A stretch of DNA of 64,000 bases from Acinetobacter haemolyticus (GCF_900406815.1 NZ_OVCN01000010.1:62001-126000); one strand, 5' to 3'. Shown: positions 8,090 to 17,799, counted from the stretch's first letter. Notes: generated from the letters alone by a model not told the origin. Translations and numbers: made by a program.

Positions 8090-10747
8090 TTAACTTTCAA
8101 GTGTTTGAGAAGTCTTAGATAATGCTTTGAGCTGATATAATTGCTCAAGAGCCTGTCGTGGCGTGAGATCATCTACATCAATCTTTTGTAACAATTCTAG
8201 TGCGGGTGAAAGCACTTCAACTTCAACAATTTTTTCAACGACTTGAGTTTCTATCTCATGCTCAATTGAGCTAAACAAATCATTCTGAACCGTGTTTTGT
8301 AAATGTTGATATTGCTGTTTTTCCAGAATTTTCAGTCTTTTTTGGGCTTCTTTAATGACGTTTGCTGGAATACCTGCCAGTTTTGCCACCTGTAAGCCAT
8401 GACTTTGACTTGCTGGTCCTTGTTGAACTTTGTGAAGTAGGATGAGATTGCCATTTAGCTCTTGTGCGGTTACATGATAATTATCAATCCCCGTTTCGCT
8501 ACTCAGTTCAGTCAGTTCAAAATAATGCGTGGCGAAAAGGCATAAACATTTCACCCGTTTAGTCAAATCGAGAACACATGCCCAAGCCAAAGACAATCCA
8601 TCATAGGTACTGGTTCCGCGTCCAACCTCATCCATCAGGACTAATGATTGACTGGTGGCATGATGTAAGATTTGTGAGGTTTCGGTCATTTCAACCATAA
8701 AAGTCGATTTACCCGTTGATAGATCATCAGCTGAACCGATACGAGTAAAAATTCGATCAATTGAACCCAATTTTGCTGATTTTGCAGGAACGTAACTTCC
8801 ACAGTATGCCAAAAGACTAATTAACGCCGTTTGACGCATAAAGGTTGATTTACCTCCCATGTTTGGCCCTGTGATAATCGCCATACGATGTTGAGGGTCA
8901 AGAAAGGTATCATTTGGTGTAAATGGTGCTTTGTTTAAAGCCTCTACGACAGGATGACGTCCCGCTTGAATTTTAATACAGCTCTCAGGTGTAAACTCTG
9001 GTCTTGCCCAATTATTTAATCTGGCTTGATGAGCAAAATTAGCCAATACATCAATATGAGCAATGGCCGCACTCATCATTTGCAGTTGAGCAATATTTTG
9101 ACGGAGTTCATCCAATAATGATTCGAATAAAAGTTTCTCACGGGCGAGGGCACGCGATTCACTCGATAACACTTTATCTTCAAAGCTTTTTAGTTCTGGT
9201 GTGATATAGCGTTCGGCATTTTTCAATGTTTGACGACGGATATAATCGGCAGGTGCCTGTTCTGCTTGAGCACGACTAAGTTCGATATAGTAGCCACTCA
9301 CGCGGTTGTAGCCGATTTTTAGCGTATTAATGCCTGTGCGTTCGCGTTCTTTAATTTCTAAATCAATTAAGAATTGTCCTGCATGATCACGAATTTTACG
9401 CAATTCATCCAGTTCATCATCATAGCCTTCTGCAATTACATTGCCATCACGTAATAATACAGGAGGACTTTCTACAATTGCCGCCATCAAGTGTTCATGT
9501 AGATTTTTAAAATCTCCAAGTTCTTGATCAAGCTGAAGAAGTAACTTAGATTGCTGGGTTTTTAGAACAGGGGCTAAGGCATGGCGTAAAAATGGAACTT
9601 GTGCGCAGGCTTGACGAAGCTGAACCAAATCTCTAGGGCGTGCACTGCCTAACGCAACACGACTGAGGACACGTTCAATATCTCCAATCTCTTTCAATAC
9701 TAAACGGACTGGAGATTCATGGTAGCCTTTGAGCAATTGTTCTGTTGCATCCAAACGTGCGTCAAGAATTGCAGTATCACGAATGGGTTGCATAAGTGTG
9801 CGACTGAGTAAACGTCCGCCCATGGCAGTTTGACAGTCATTGATCAATTGAAATAAAGAGGTTCCATGTTCGAACAAAGGTTCAATAATTTCTAAATTGC
9901 GACGTGTGATCGGGTCGAGTGCAATAAAGTCAGTACTTTGTTCTATTTGAATTGAACGGATATGAGGCAGAGCTGTTTTCTGAGTTTCTTTCGCATAGTG
10001 AATCAATGCGGCGGCAGCGGCTTTGGAGAGCGGCAATGAATCCAAACCAAAACCAGACAAGGTCGAAACCGAGAACTGGTCACATAAAGTTTTTTGGGCA
10101 TTATTTAGGTTGAAATCAACATTTGGGCGTTTGGTAATCGGGCAATCTAGATTTTTCTTAATATGTTCAATAATATTTTGATCAATTAAATCTTCATCAA
10201 TCAAAATTTCACTTGGCATTAAACGAGCCAGTTCAATTGCAAGTTGTTCAGGTTTATAGTCTTGTTGTTGTACTTTAAATATACCCGCACTGAGATCGAG
10301 CAAAGCAAGCCCGATTTGATTTTGTTGGATGCAAAGCGCTACAAGATTTGAGGATTGATAACTTCCAAGTAAAGCATCGTCAGTGAGTGTACCAGGCGTT
10401 AGAACACGTACAACTTTTCGTTCAACAGGACCTTTACCTGTAACTTCGCCAACCTGTTCACAAATCGCAACAGTGCGGCCCGCTTTGACTAAACGTGCCA
10501 GATATCCTTCTGCTGAGTGATAGGGCACACCAGCCATTGGAATAGGTTGACCATTGGCTTTGCCACGATGCGTCAGTGTGATATCTAAAAGTTTGGCTGC
10601 TTGATGGGCATCTTCAAAAAACAATTCATAGAAGTCACCCATACGATAAAACAATAGCGCATGTGAATATTCCATCTTGACCTTGAGGTATTGCTGCATC
10701 ATCGGCGTGTGGGATGAAAGATCAGCCATAACTGTGTCACTATTCAT
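8090..10747 (-). CDS. mutS: DNA mismatch repair ATPase MutS
   Basis: Mismatch-recognition protein of the MutS-MutL pathway, 885 aa from the ATG at 10747 (upstream AAGGATTTAGTACGC). It shows the mismatch-binding wedge [11 protein letters not shown] (Phe-x-Glu), the connector and lever regions, Walker [14 protein letters not shown], the [14 protein letters not shown] segment, Walker [17 protein letters not shown] and ATHYFEL, then the HTH/C-terminal dimer region. An in-frame ATG 20 codons further upstream (10807) exists, but that extension is not part of the conserved N-terminus ([12 protein letters not shown]...). No gene is missing residues that would suggest a mutator allele. Confidence 0.96.
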   Translation of the reverse strand: MNSDTVMADLSSHTPMMQQYLKVKMEYSHALLFYRMGDFYELFFEDAHQAAKLLDITLTHRGKANGQPIPMAGVPYHSAEGYLARLVKAGRTVAICEQVGEVTGKGPVERKVVRVLTPGTLTDDALLGSYQSSNLVALCIQQNQIGLALLDLSAGIFKVQQQDYKPEQLAIELARLMPSEILIDEDLIDQNIIEHIKKNLDCPITKRPNVDFNLNNAQKTLCDQFSVSTLSGFGLDSLPLSKAAAAALIHYAKETQKTALPHIRSIQIEQSTDFIALDPITRRNLEIIEPLFEHGTSLFQLINDCQTAMGGRLLSRTLMQPIRDTAILDARLDATEQLLKGYHESPVRLVLKEIGDIERVLSRVALGSARPRDLVQLRQACAQVPFLRHALAPVLKTQQSKLLLQLDQELGDFKNLHEHLMAAIVESPPVLLRDGNVIAEGYDDELDELRKIRDHAGQFLIDLEIKERERTGINTLKIGYNRVSGYYIELSRAQAEQAPADYIRRQTLKNAERYITPELKSFEDKVLSSESRALAREKLLFESLLDELRQNIAQLQMMSAAIAHIDVLANFAHQARLNNWARPEFTPESCIKIQAGRHPVVEALNKAPFTPNDTFLDPQHRMAIITGPNMGGKSTFMRQTALISLLAYCGSYVPAKSAKLGSIDRIFTRIGSADDLSTGKSTFMVEMTETSQILHHATSQSLVLMDEVGRGTSTYDGLSLAWACVLDLTKRVKCLCLFATHYFELTELSSETGIDNYHVTAQELNGNLILLHKVQQGPASQSHGLQVAKLAGIPANVIKEAQKRLKILEKQQYQHLQNTVQNDLFSSIEHEIETQVVEKIVEVEVLSPALELLQKIDVDDLTPRQALEQLYQLKALSKTSQTLES

Positions 10748-10917
10748 GCGTACTAAATCCTTAAAAGTGAAACGTAATATAGGTGTATGAAATTTTTGGT
10801 TTCTCATAAACGTGAATAAATTTTATGTGCATCTGAATGAAAACAACAAAAAAATTATACGTTTTAGTGTACCTGTTTTATGTCAAAAAACTCTTTAACA
10901 GTGTATGAGAAATGAGG

Positions 10918-11042
10918 TCACTTTCTCATGTGGGACATCTTAGCAAATCGCTTTGGATTCACAAAAAGGAATCCTAATATAGCTGAGGAAATAAGCAGCA
11001 AAAGGATAGATGAGATGAAAACTATTTAGAAAATAGCGGCAT
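10918..11042 (-). pseudogene. Broken single-TM micro-ORF (about 41 aa, frameshifted)
   Basis: On the minus strand an ATG at 11042 reads MPLFSK and then stops. One base out of phase a coherent membrane peptide follows directly: IVFISSILLLLISSAILGFL, then FVNPKRFAKMSHMRK and a stop at 10918. The two parts join if one A is restored in the AAA run near 11024 (TCTAAATAG). The predicted product would be a small inner-membrane protein with one TM helix and a basic C-terminus. It could also be a sequencing slip or a chance reading; no homologue is known to me. Confidence 0.4.
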
Positions 11043-11363
11043 AATTGAAACGTTTGCCTGTATTTTTAAAACAATTTCTCATAAAGTGTACAGAAGAGTT
11101 TTTCATTTAAAATATTGATTAATATTAATTTTAATTGTTTTTACATTTTTAGTTACAAGGCTTTTGTCGACAAACTTACTGTATATTTGTCATATTTTGC
11201 TAGCAAAAACTTAGCGCATCATTTTTTATTGATAGCGATGTGCTCTTATAACGCATAACTGCTTTTACGGTAACATTCTTACTTTGCCATACATTTTGCG
11301 GCAATTACACCATTTAAACTCAGTGCAGTTATGTTTTTTTAATTTAAAAAAGGAAGTGTTTCA

Positions 11364-11582
11364 ATGAATAACATACAAATTAAAGTGAAGGACCAATTTG
11401 AAACCGAAAATATCGCCGTTGCGTTTATCAAAAAAGTGAATGAACAAGATATTCCTTTATTCAAACGCATAGAACATATTGAAATTGAAGGGGAAATCTT
11501 GAAACCAAATATGGAATTACTTTTCGAAAATCAGAAAGATGGACGTATTTATCAATTTGTTGATGTGGTTGAGATAAATTAA
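11364..11582 (+). CDS. Small acidic protein of unknown function, paralogue 1
   Basis: 72-aa soluble, charged protein with a good ribosome binding site (AAAAAAGGAAGTGTTTCA before the ATG). It is clearly paralogous to the gene at 11929: both have VKDQ.E.E.I near the start, then the block P.FKR.EHIEIEG, then P...LLFE....G.IY. No recognisable catalytic motif, signal peptide or TM segment. The conserved core looks like one small beta-rich domain. Its upstream region shares a motif (GTTACAA-N7-GTCGACAA at 11152) with the paralogue. A short hairpin ATCCCATC/GATGGGAT (11600-11623) follows the stop and may act as a weak terminator. Function unknown. Confidence 0.7.
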   Translation: MNNIQIKVKDQFETENIAVAFIKKVNEQDIPLFKRIEHIEIEGEILKPNMELLFENQKDGRIYQFVDVVEIN

Positions 11583-11928
11583 TTTCTGATACATTCAAAA
11601 TCCCATCTGTATAAGGATGGGATATTTCCAAAATTTTGAAAAATCTCTTTTAAAAGCTGAAGAGAACTCGGTAGAACCTAAAGACTTTTAATTACGTAAC
11701 TCATAGGTTTGACTGAATCATTTTGAAATCTTTCTCTATTCTTTGTAACACGATAGCTAAATAAAGATACAAGATATTTTATTTTAAATTAATAAAATTC
11801 AAAAACTTATATTGTGTAGCAATAAAAATATAATACATATAACTCTTGTTACAACGCTAGAGTCGACAAGCCATCGAAATTTTTACATAGTTCTATACAG
11901 ATAAAATTGGGTATTGGGAGAATTAAAA

Positions 11929-12162
11929 ATGAACATGAATAAGGTCACGGTAAGGGTAAAAGATCAAGAAGAAAATGAATCAATTGTGACCGCACAATTG
12001 AATGAAATTGAGGATCATGACGTACCTTTTTTCAAAAGAGTAGAGCATATTGAAATAGAAGGTCGTACGATCTTTCCCAATATAGATTTACTGTTTGAAG
12101 ATGAGTTTGATGGAAAAATTTATAAACTGGTTGCTTTAGTAAATGACAAAAGACTAGCGTAA
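11929..12162 (+). CDS. Small acidic protein of unknown function, paralogue 2
   Basis: 77-aa relative of the preceding small gene, sharing VKDQEENESI, the DVPFFKRVEHIEIEGR block and DLLFEDEFDGKIYKL. I use the ATG at 11929 because GGAG lies eight bases before it; an upstream TTG at 11914 would overlap that site. It has its own promoter region with the same upstream motif as paralogue 1 (GTTACAA at 11848, GTCGACAA seven bases on) and is followed by a good terminator. So the pair are separate transcription units arising by duplication. Function unknown. Confidence 0.7.
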   Translation: MNMNKVTVRVKDQEENESIVTAQLNEIEDHDVPFFKRVEHIEIEGRTIFPNIDLLFEDEFDGKIYKLVALVNDKRLA

Positions 12163-12203
12163 TGATGGGATGAAGTATTGGGTTCCAGCATTTTTTTAAA
12201 AAT

Positions 12204-12242
12204 GCCCACTGATATGTCTAAGATCAGTGGGCTTTAATTTTT
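12204..12242 (+). terminator. Terminator after small paralogue 2
   Basis: The stem GCCCACTGAT/ATCAGTGGGC has a nine-base loop and is followed by TTTAATTTTT. Confidence 0.8.
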
Positions 12243-12323
12243 ATTCAACTCAATTGATTCGTTATTGTTGTCGTTATGAATTATTTAGAAACTCGTATTA
12301 AGGGAGTATTACACTACTATAGC

Positions 12324-12554
12324 CTAAGTAATTGGGTTCAGTCCTTTCACAATGTCCTTAAACTCCGAACCATTTAGCCAAAAAGATTTCTTTAAAAATA
12401 GCGTCGTCATAATACTTTCAGCAGCTTCACTATTTTCGTTCTCACAGAATATTCCATAGCTATTACCGAGAACAGTATTGTTCTCAATTAGACGAATAAA
12501 AAAAGCATGTTGTTCGTCAGCATAACCAAGAATAGCATCGCGTTGATTGTTCAT
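12324..12554 (-). CDS. ddrR: DdrR-like DNA damage response protein
   Basis: 76-aa protein divergent from a umuDAb gene, the arrangement described for ddrR in Acinetobacter, where DdrR acts with UmuDAb as corepressor of the error-prone polymerase genes. Assignment rests mainly on this synteny, the size class and the operator between the genes; no catalytic motif is expected or seen. The ATG has GGAG nine bases upstream. The sequence (MNNQRDAILGYADEQHAFFI...) is soluble with a mixed alpha/beta look. If not ddrR it is an unknown small gene of the same damage-inducible locus. Confidence 0.65.
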   Translation of the reverse strand: MNNQRDAILGYADEQHAFFIRLIENNTVLGNSYGIFCENENSEAAESIMTTLFLKKSFWLNGSEFKDIVKGLNPIT

Positions 12555-12776
12555 TTTTCATGTCTCCACATCAAAAATATTTGCATAAAAGCTTACTATT
12601 TAGAGATCAAATATATTCGTGAATTAGATCAATAACTTAATGGGTATGATACGAATGCAAGATATTAAGTTATTCATTTAAAACAGTAATTTAATTTGTT
12701 CAACATCCTTGTCTCGTTTGAACAAGCTAAAATCTGATCTATGAAATTCATTGTTATGCAAAATTAATTTTTCGTC

Positions 12777-12803
12777 AACTTGAATTTGTAACTTTTTCAA
12801 GTT
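12777..12803. promoter_or_regulatory. UmuDAb/DdrR operator dyad
   Basis: The arms AACTTGAA (12777-12784) and TTCAAGTT (12796-12803) flank an 11-base spacer. The inner part TTGAA-TTTGTAACTTT-TTCAA has the same layout as the operator I recall for A. baylyi ddrR/umuDAb. It lies 45 bp before the umuDAb start and about 220 bp from ddrR. Confidence 0.75.
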
Positions 12804-12847
12804 AAATTATTTAAGAGCAATTTTAACTTGGGTGAGGGGGGGAAGTT

Positions 12848-13459
12848 ATGTCCAAAAAGACTGAATCTGAGCATGGTGGAGCCAGAGCCAATGCTGGACG
12901 AAAAGCCCAATTCAGTGAACCGACCAAAGTGATTCGTGTGCCTGAATCTCAGGTTGATTTCATCAAAAATTGGTTACTAAATAATGTCAAAACTGGTGTA
13001 CGGAATGATTTGACGTCGACAATGAAAATCCAAAACGTGCAAGCCAAGAATGATCGAATTTATCATATTCCACTGGCAACTGAACGTGTTGCAGCAGGTT
13101 TTCCATCACCAGCTCAAGATCATGTTGAGCAAGCTTTGGATTTAAATGAGTTTTTAATTCGAAATGAAAACTCAACATTTATTGTAAAAGCCAACTCACT
13201 GTCAATGTTAGATGCTGGAATTGATATTGATGATCCTTTGGTTGTGGATCGAAGTATTCCTGCCAAGTCAGGTGATATTGTGATTGCTCTGATTGATAAC
13301 GACTTTACTGTAAAACGTTTAATGATCGATCATCATTTCAATCCTCCAAAAGTTTGGCTAAAAGCAGAAAATCCTGATTATCAAAATATTTATATTACTG
13401 AAGGACAGGAATTGGTGATTTGGGGCGTTGTAACCTATAACTTGAAACCGATGAGATAA
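12848..13459 (+). CDS. umuDAb: UmuDAb, self-cleaving LexA/UmuD-like repressor
   Basis: 203-aa regulator of the Acinetobacter DNA damage response, which has no LexA; RecA filaments trigger its self-cleavage, relieving repression. Visible hallmarks are the extended N-terminal DNA-binding region (about 1-75), cleavage site Ala83-Gly84 in VAAGFPSP, nucleophile Ser119 in NSLSML and general base Lys156 in DFTVKRL. All three numbers coincide with those reported for the A. baylyi protein. The ATG follows a G-rich GGTGAGGGGGGGAAGTT. It is four bases upstream of umuC and behind its own operator, so it is autoregulated and co-expressed with the polymerase gene. Confidence 0.92.
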   Translation: MSKKTESEHGGARANAGRKAQFSEPTKVIRVPESQVDFIKNWLLNNVKTGVRNDLTSTMKIQNVQAKNDRIYHIPLATERVAAGFPSPAQDHVEQALDLNEFLIRNENSTFIVKANSLSMLDAGIDIDDPLVVDRSIPAKSGDIVIALIDNDFTVKRLMIDHHFNPPKVWLKAENPDYQNIYITEGQELVIWGVVTYNLKPMR

Positions 13460-13463
13460 TCTC

Positions 13464-14762
13464 ATGCCATTACCACAACGTATTTTTGCTTTGATCGATG
13501 TAAATAATGCTTATGTTAGTTGTGAGCGTGTTTTTAATCCAAAGCTAGAAAATCGTCCTGTGGTGGTTTTGTCGAATAATGATGGTTGTGTTGTTTCTCG
13601 CTCGTATGAGGCGAAACAATTGGGTATTCGAATGGCAGTACCATTTTTCCAGATTGAAGAGATTATTCGCCAGCACCATGTCACTGTATTTTCAAGTAAT
13701 TATGCTTTATATGCAGAAATGTCTCGGCGATTTATGAATATCTTGGGAAGTTTTGTTGATCCTTGTGAACAGGAAGTCTATTCAATAGATGAGTGCTTTT
13801 TAGAACTTACAGCCTATCAACATCATTATGATCTAAGTGAATACGCATTTCAGATTCTCTCTACTGTTAAAAATTGGTTAGGCTTACCCTGTTGTATCGG
13901 GATTGGCTATTCCAAAACACAAGCAAAGCTCGCAAATCATTTGGCAAAAACGCATGCCAGTTTTAAGGGGATTTGTAATCTGGTCGATGAGGATCCTTGC
14001 ATCATTGAAGATTTGCTATTGCATACTTCTGTGGGAGAGGTATGGGGAGTGGGAAGAAAAATCCGTCAGCGTCTGGAAAAAATGAATATCTGCACTGTCA
14101 TGGATTTGCTGCAAGCTGATTCGAAAAGGATGGGAAAGCATTTTTCGGTGGTATTGGAAAATACGGTCAAAGAACTTCAGGGAATCGCATGTTTAGAAAT
14201 CGAAGATGTCATTTCTGATCGTCAGCAGATTCTAAGTAGTCGTTCATTTGGACAACCGATTGAAGATAAAAGTAGTCTTAGTGGTGCGCTTACTGAATTT
14301 ACTTTGCGCGCGGTCGAGCGACTTCGAAAACAAAATTTATTGTGTAAAGCGGTGGGTGTAAGTATCCGTACTAACCGATTCAATAAAGATGCTTATTATC
14401 GGCCTTTTACGGTGGTGTATTTGGTCGATTATAGTGATGACCGTTTAGTGATTATGAAAGCTGTACAACAGGGCTTAGATCGAATTTATCAGGCGGGGCA
14501 TCGCTATAAAAAAGCAGAGGTGATTTTGTTAGATATTATTCCTCAACATCGTCATGCTGTTGATTTGTTCTATAACACAGAAGAAATGCTAACCCGACAA
14601 AATCTTTCGGTTGCATTTGATGAAATTAATGAGCGATTTGGGCGAGATGTCATGACCTTTGGACGATTGATTGGTCCACAAGGACGAGCTTGGGGAATGA
14701 CCCAAAACCATAAATCACCAAGTTATCTAACAAAGTGGGAAGATGTTTTAAGAGTTGGTTAA
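13464..14762 (+). CDS. umuC: Y-family DNA polymerase V catalytic subunit UmuC
   Basis: Error-prone translesion polymerase subunit, 432 aa, active with cleaved UmuD-type partner and RecA. Motifs: [19 protein letters not shown] (first metal Asp), [30 protein letters not shown] (catalytic SIDE), [17 protein letters not shown] and the little-finger/C-terminal region ending near AWGMTQNH, typical of UmuC. It appears intact. It starts four bases after the umuDAb stop, so it is in the same damage-inducible operon, and it is followed by a terminator. Confidence 0.93.
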   Translation: MPLPQRIFALIDVNNAYVSCERVFNPKLENRPVVVLSNNDGCVVSRSYEAKQLGIRMAVPFFQIEEIIRQHHVTVFSSNYALYAEMSRRFMNILGSFVDPCEQEVYSIDECFLELTAYQHHYDLSEYAFQILSTVKNWLGLPCCIGIGYSKTQAKLANHLAKTHASFKGICNLVDEDPCIIEDLLLHTSVGEVWGVGRKIRQRLEKMNICTVMDLLQADSKRMGKHFSVVLENTVKELQGIACLEIEDVISDRQQILSSRSFGQPIEDKSSLSGALTEFTLRAVERLRKQNLLCKAVGVSIRTNRFNKDAYYRPFTVVYLVDYSDDRLVIMKAVQQGLDRIYQAGHRYKKAEVILLDIIPQHRHAVDLFYNTEEMLTRQNLSVAFDEINERFGRDVMTFGRLIGPQGRAWGMTQNHKSPSYLTKWEDVLRVG

Positions 14763-14779
14763 ATGGCCTAAAAGTAAAA

Positions 14780-14801
14780 AAGACAGGTCGAAGCCTGTCT
14801 T
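14780..14801. terminator. Bidirectional terminator between umuC and the AHSA1 gene
   Basis: The stem AAGACAGG/CCTGTCTT lies between convergent genes with an A-run on the left side. Ts on the plus strand are sparse, so it works better for the minus strand. Confidence 0.65.
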
Positions 14802-14821
14802 GTAATGATGGTATAAAGCAA

Positions 14822-15286
14822 CTATAAACTTTTTGCATATGCTTCGAGTTGATCGACCACAGTACCCCAACCACTGAAAAAGCCCATGTCTTCATGTTGT
14901 TGTCGAGCCGCGGGTGTGCGGTGACGTGCAATCGCTGTATATTTAGTTGAACCATTACCAAGGTCTTCAAACAAAATAATCGCCGTCATAAACGGATTTT
15001 CACTTGGTTTCCAATCTTCAGTATAAGCATCAGTAAACACTAATTTTTCATGTTCAATAATTTCTAAAAATACGCCGTGATTCGGGATTTGATTACCACC
15101 GACATCAAATAGCGTATTAAATTTTCCTCCAACTCTTAAATCAATTTCACAAGATACTATCGAGTGAGGTTTAGGAATAAAGAAATGTTTAATATGTTCT
15201 GGCGTTGTCCAGCATTCCCAGAGTAATTCACGTGGTACATTGACGGTTCGCTCTAGTTTTAGATCTGTTTGAGGGTCAAGGTTCAT
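14822..15286 (-). CDS. SRPBCC / AHSA1-domain protein
   Basis: 154-aa protein of the START-like AHSA1 (activator of Hsp90 ATPase homologue 1) family. It begins LKLERTVNVPRELLWECWTTPEHIKHFFIP and ends MGFFSGWGTVVDQLEAYAKSL, both characteristic. Bacterial members bind small hydrophobic ligands; functions are mostly unknown. It overlaps the upstream ArsR gene by 11 bp, the very common ArsR-AHSA1 pairing, so the regulator likely controls this gene. RBS GGAAAAGAAAAA before the ATG. Confidence 0.9.
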   Translation of the reverse strand: MNLDPQTDLKLERTVNVPRELLWECWTTPEHIKHFFIPKPHSIVSCEIDLRVGGKFNTLFDVGGNQIPNHGVFLEIIEHEKLVFTDAYTEDWKPSENPFMTAIILFEDLGNGSTKYTAIARHRTPAARQQHEDMGFFSGWGTVVDQLEAYAKSL

Positions 15287-15623
15287 TTTTTCTTTTCCTT
15301 TGTAAATTGAGTGCGTAGTCTTCTAATTGATTTAAGCGTGTTTCCCACATGGTTTGTTGTTGATGTAACCAGTGTTGCACAGGATTTAAGGCATTTGGGC
15401 TAAGTGCATATGTTCTGACTCTGCCATTTTTTAGGGTTGTGATGAGTCCAGCTTCTTCTAGTTTTCTCAAGTGTTTCAGAAAAGAAGGCAGTGCCATCGC
15501 ATGTTCTTCTGCTAATGATGTCGTGGTTGCGTCACCATGAGACAGACGAGTCAAGATAGCTCTGCGTGTTGGGTCACTTAAAGCATTAAATAAAAGATCG
15601 AGTTGCGAATCATACTTAGCCAT
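15276..15623 (-). CDS. ArsR-family transcriptional regulator
   Basis: 115-aa winged-helix repressor: FNALSDPTRRAILTRLSHGDATTTSLAEEHAMALPSFLKHLRKLEEAGLI is the classic ArsR HTH, followed by the wing TTLKNGRVRTYAL. No Cys metal site (CxCxxC) is seen, so the ligand is probably organic. I use the ATG at 15623 (MAKYDSQ). A longer frame from 15674 would read through the promoter, and a -10 hexamer lies only eight bases before 15623, suggesting a leaderless mRNA. It is co-transcribed with the AHSA1 gene. Confidence 0.9.
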   Translation of the reverse strand: MAKYDSQLDLLFNALSDPTRRAILTRLSHGDATTTSLAEEHAMALPSFLKHLRKLEEAGLITTLKNGRVRTYALSPNALNPVQHWLHQQQTMWETRLNQLEDYALNLQRKRKNEP

Positions 15624-15659
15624 ATAGCTAAGTATTAGCTCAAAAAAAACACAAGTCAA
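15612..15659 (-). promoter_or_regulatory. ArsR promoter with overlapping operator dyads
   Basis: Minus strand: -35 TTGACT (15659-15654), 16-base spacer, -10 TAATAC (15637-15632), then eight bases to the ATG. The -10 sits inside AGCTAA-TAC-TTAGCT, and ATACTTAGC/GCTAAGTAT (15612-15635) spans the start codon. Both dyads are good candidates for autoregulation. Confidence 0.65.
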
Positions 15660-15765
15660 GAAAAACTTATCCAAAAGGCTAAGTTTCCCAGTAACTCAGT
15701 TGTAGTACATACTCATAAATAAAAAATGATGGTTTGATATTCAATGCTCAAACTCGTTAGTGAGC

Positions 15766-16875
15766 TCACCGAATATTTTCCCACCATTGTTTAAAGCGCT
15801 GATGATCGTTATCGAGTTCAACTAACTCACCAATCATCGGTGTCGCAAGTCGATACTTTCTCGATTTTGAATATTCTGTAATTCTAGTAATTGGCTCATA
15901 CCACGGATGTTTGGCTAAACTAAACTTGGAATGATGTACAGGTATCATATTACGTGCATTCAATTCCTCAGTGGCTTGAGCAACCTCATTCGGGTGACAA
16001 TGTACCGCATGCCAAGCGGCATCATATTGTCCATTTTCCATCAATGCCCAATCGAAAGGCCCATATTTTTCACCGATTTCGACAAAGTGTTTGTTATAGC
16101 CACCATCGCCTGTGTAAAAAATCTTTTTATTTGGTGATTGAATAATAAATGAAATCCATAGATTTTTGCCGCCATCGAAAGCACGTCTTGAGTCGTGATG
16201 AGTGGTCTCGGTGATGATAGTAATACCATCGTCAAACTCAATGCGATCTCCCCAATCTTTTTCAATCAGTATATCTTTGGGATAACCCCAATATTCAAAA
16301 TGTTCACCAACACCGAGCCCCGTGATCACATATTTAACTTTGTTCTTTAATTGCAAAATGGTTTTATAATCCAAATGATCATAGTGATCATGTGAAATCA
16401 GTAAATAATCAATATCAGGTAATTCATCGACGGTATAGATATCAGTTCCTCGATAAGCACGAGTTCCCCAAGGCAGAGGCGAGACTTTGCCACTCATGAC
16501 TGGGTCAATTAAAAACGTTTTACCGTGGAGCTGCATAAAAACAGAAGAATGCCCGAACCAGATGATGACATCCTGTTGAGGATTGAGTGTCCGTAAGTTG
16601 GTTTTAATTGAAGGAATAATATCTTTGGGACGACGATGTGGAATGGTTTTAATAAAGGTTCTATATAGTTCAATGAAGGTATGGGAGCAATCTGTCATGC
16701 CTAGTTTTTCGGTGAGATTGCGAAATTGACCTTGTCGATAGTTAGGAGAGTTTTGAATACGTTGTAGTCGTTCCCCAGAGGGGAGTTTTCCAAAAAGAGG
16801 ATGTCGTGTATAGAGAAAGCAGATGAAAATGAGTAGGGCTAGAGCGAGAGCAAAAACCATAAGCATAAATCGCAT
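15766..16875 (-). CDS. MBL-fold metallo-hydrolase (UlaG/NAPE-PLD-like), membrane-anchored
   Basis: Predicted zinc hydrolase with an N-terminal membrane anchor (MLMVFALALALLIFICFLY). The metallo-beta-lactamase motif is LLISHDHYDHLDY (H162, H164, D166, H167 counted from the ATG at 16875). Further ligands are likely in THHDSRR, FYTGDGG and IPVHHSKF. The overall pattern (WFGHSSVFMQLHGKTFLIDPV... PFDWALMENGQYDAAWHAVHCHP) matches the NAPE-PLD/UlaG-like subgroup, some of which act on phospholipids, so a lipid substrate is possible. The ATG at 16875 is preceded by AAAAAGGTA; a TTG ten codons upstream is the alternative. Monocistronic. Confidence 0.82.
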   Translation of the reverse strand: MRFMLMVFALALALLIFICFLYTRHPLFGKLPSGERLQRIQNSPNYRQGQFRNLTEKLGMTDCSHTFIELYRTFIKTIPHRRPKDIIPSIKTNLRTLNPQQDVIIWFGHSSVFMQLHGKTFLIDPVMSGKVSPLPWGTRAYRGTDIYTVDELPDIDYLLISHDHYDHLDYKTILQLKNKVKYVITGLGVGEHFEYWGYPKDILIEKDWGDRIEFDDGITIITETTHHDSRRAFDGGKNLWISFIIQSPNKKIFYTGDGGYNKHFVEIGEKYGPFDWALMENGQYDAAWHAVHCHPNEVAQATEELNARNMIPVHHSKFSLAKHPWYEPITRITEYSKSRKYRLATPMIGELVELDNDHQRFKQWWENIR

Positions 16876-17131
16876 TACCTTTTTATTTGAGCATTCGATA
16901 GCCAATATTAATAAAAAGTAAAAGCGACAAAATGATGAAATCTTAGTGAAAAATCGATGAGTGAAAATATCACGAGGATGATATATCTTGATTTTTATTA
17001 TGATGATGCAAAGCTATAAGTAAGTCAGCAGTGTCATGATTGAGCAAAACGAAGTCATTAGCAGGAAGTGGTTTATGCTAGACTATGTCGGGATTACAGT
17101 ATTTATCACTGTGAATAAATGAGTAAATAAG

Positions 17132-17782
17132 ATGATTGGGCAGCAGAGAAACATATTAGCGGCGATGGGAATTGACATTTGGATTCCTAGAGACGTTGTA
17201 TGTCAAAAAAATACTGCGCCAAGTCTATGGCGAGATCAAATCGTTGATCAACCTACTCAATACATTGAACCAATATCGAACAGCGCTCACATTATTCAAG
17301 ATGCTCCAGTTGTATCAGTGGAAACTCAGCCAGCGACAGTCCGAGAGATCCCGCAACATGTTGAGCTTGACGAAAAAACAGTTGTTAAAGACTCGGTTAT
17401 AGAAAAAGAGCAAATTGTCATTTCTGCACCAGTCCAAGCTTTTGAGTTGCAGATGTATGTTCTAGAAAATTGCGCTATTTTATTGGAAAGTAGTCAGTTA
17501 AATGATGCACAACGACAATTATGGCAAAATATTCAAAAAGCTCGTCTGGGGCAGTATGCTGAACTGAAATGGCCATTTCCTCTGGCTGCATTTCAGGAAA
17601 GTCGTGGACTTTCGTCTTATATTCAAGGCTTTTTAGATGCAACAGCAAACAATAAAAAAATTCTTTGCCTTGGCCAGCTCGATTTTATTCAACATACCAA
17701 TATATTGCATCTTGCAAGTTTAGAGGAAATGATTGCTCAACCTTTATTAAAAAGACGGTTATGGCAGCTGATGCAGTCGTAG
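17132..17782 (+). CDS. Possible HolD-like (DNA polymerase III psi) protein
   Basis: 216-aa cytoplasmic protein I recognise only partly. The N-terminus MIGQQRNILAAMGIDIWIPR resembles the start of DNA polymerase III psi subunits (a conserved LxxLGI..W..R element that binds chi). The C-terminal half (SSYIQGFLDATANNKKILCLGQLDF ... HLASLEEMIAQPLLKRRLWQLMQS) would fit the folded psi domain. A low-complexity linker of roughly 70 residues separates them, longer than in E. coli HolD. If this is right it tethers the clamp loader to SSB via chi. It is 17 bp upstream of a hydroxyacid dehydrogenase gene, probably co-transcribed. Confidence 0.5.
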   Translation: MIGQQRNILAAMGIDIWIPRDVVCQKNTAPSLWRDQIVDQPTQYIEPISNSAHIIQDAPVVSVETQPATVREIPQHVELDEKTVVKDSVIEKEQIVISAPVQAFELQMYVLENCAILLESSQLNDAQRQLWQNIQKARLGQYAELKWPFPLAAFQESRGLSSYIQGFLDATANNKKILCLGQLDFIQHTNILHLASLEEMIAQPLLKRRLWQLMQS

Positions 17783-17799
17783 GAAATGGAAAGCTCAGA

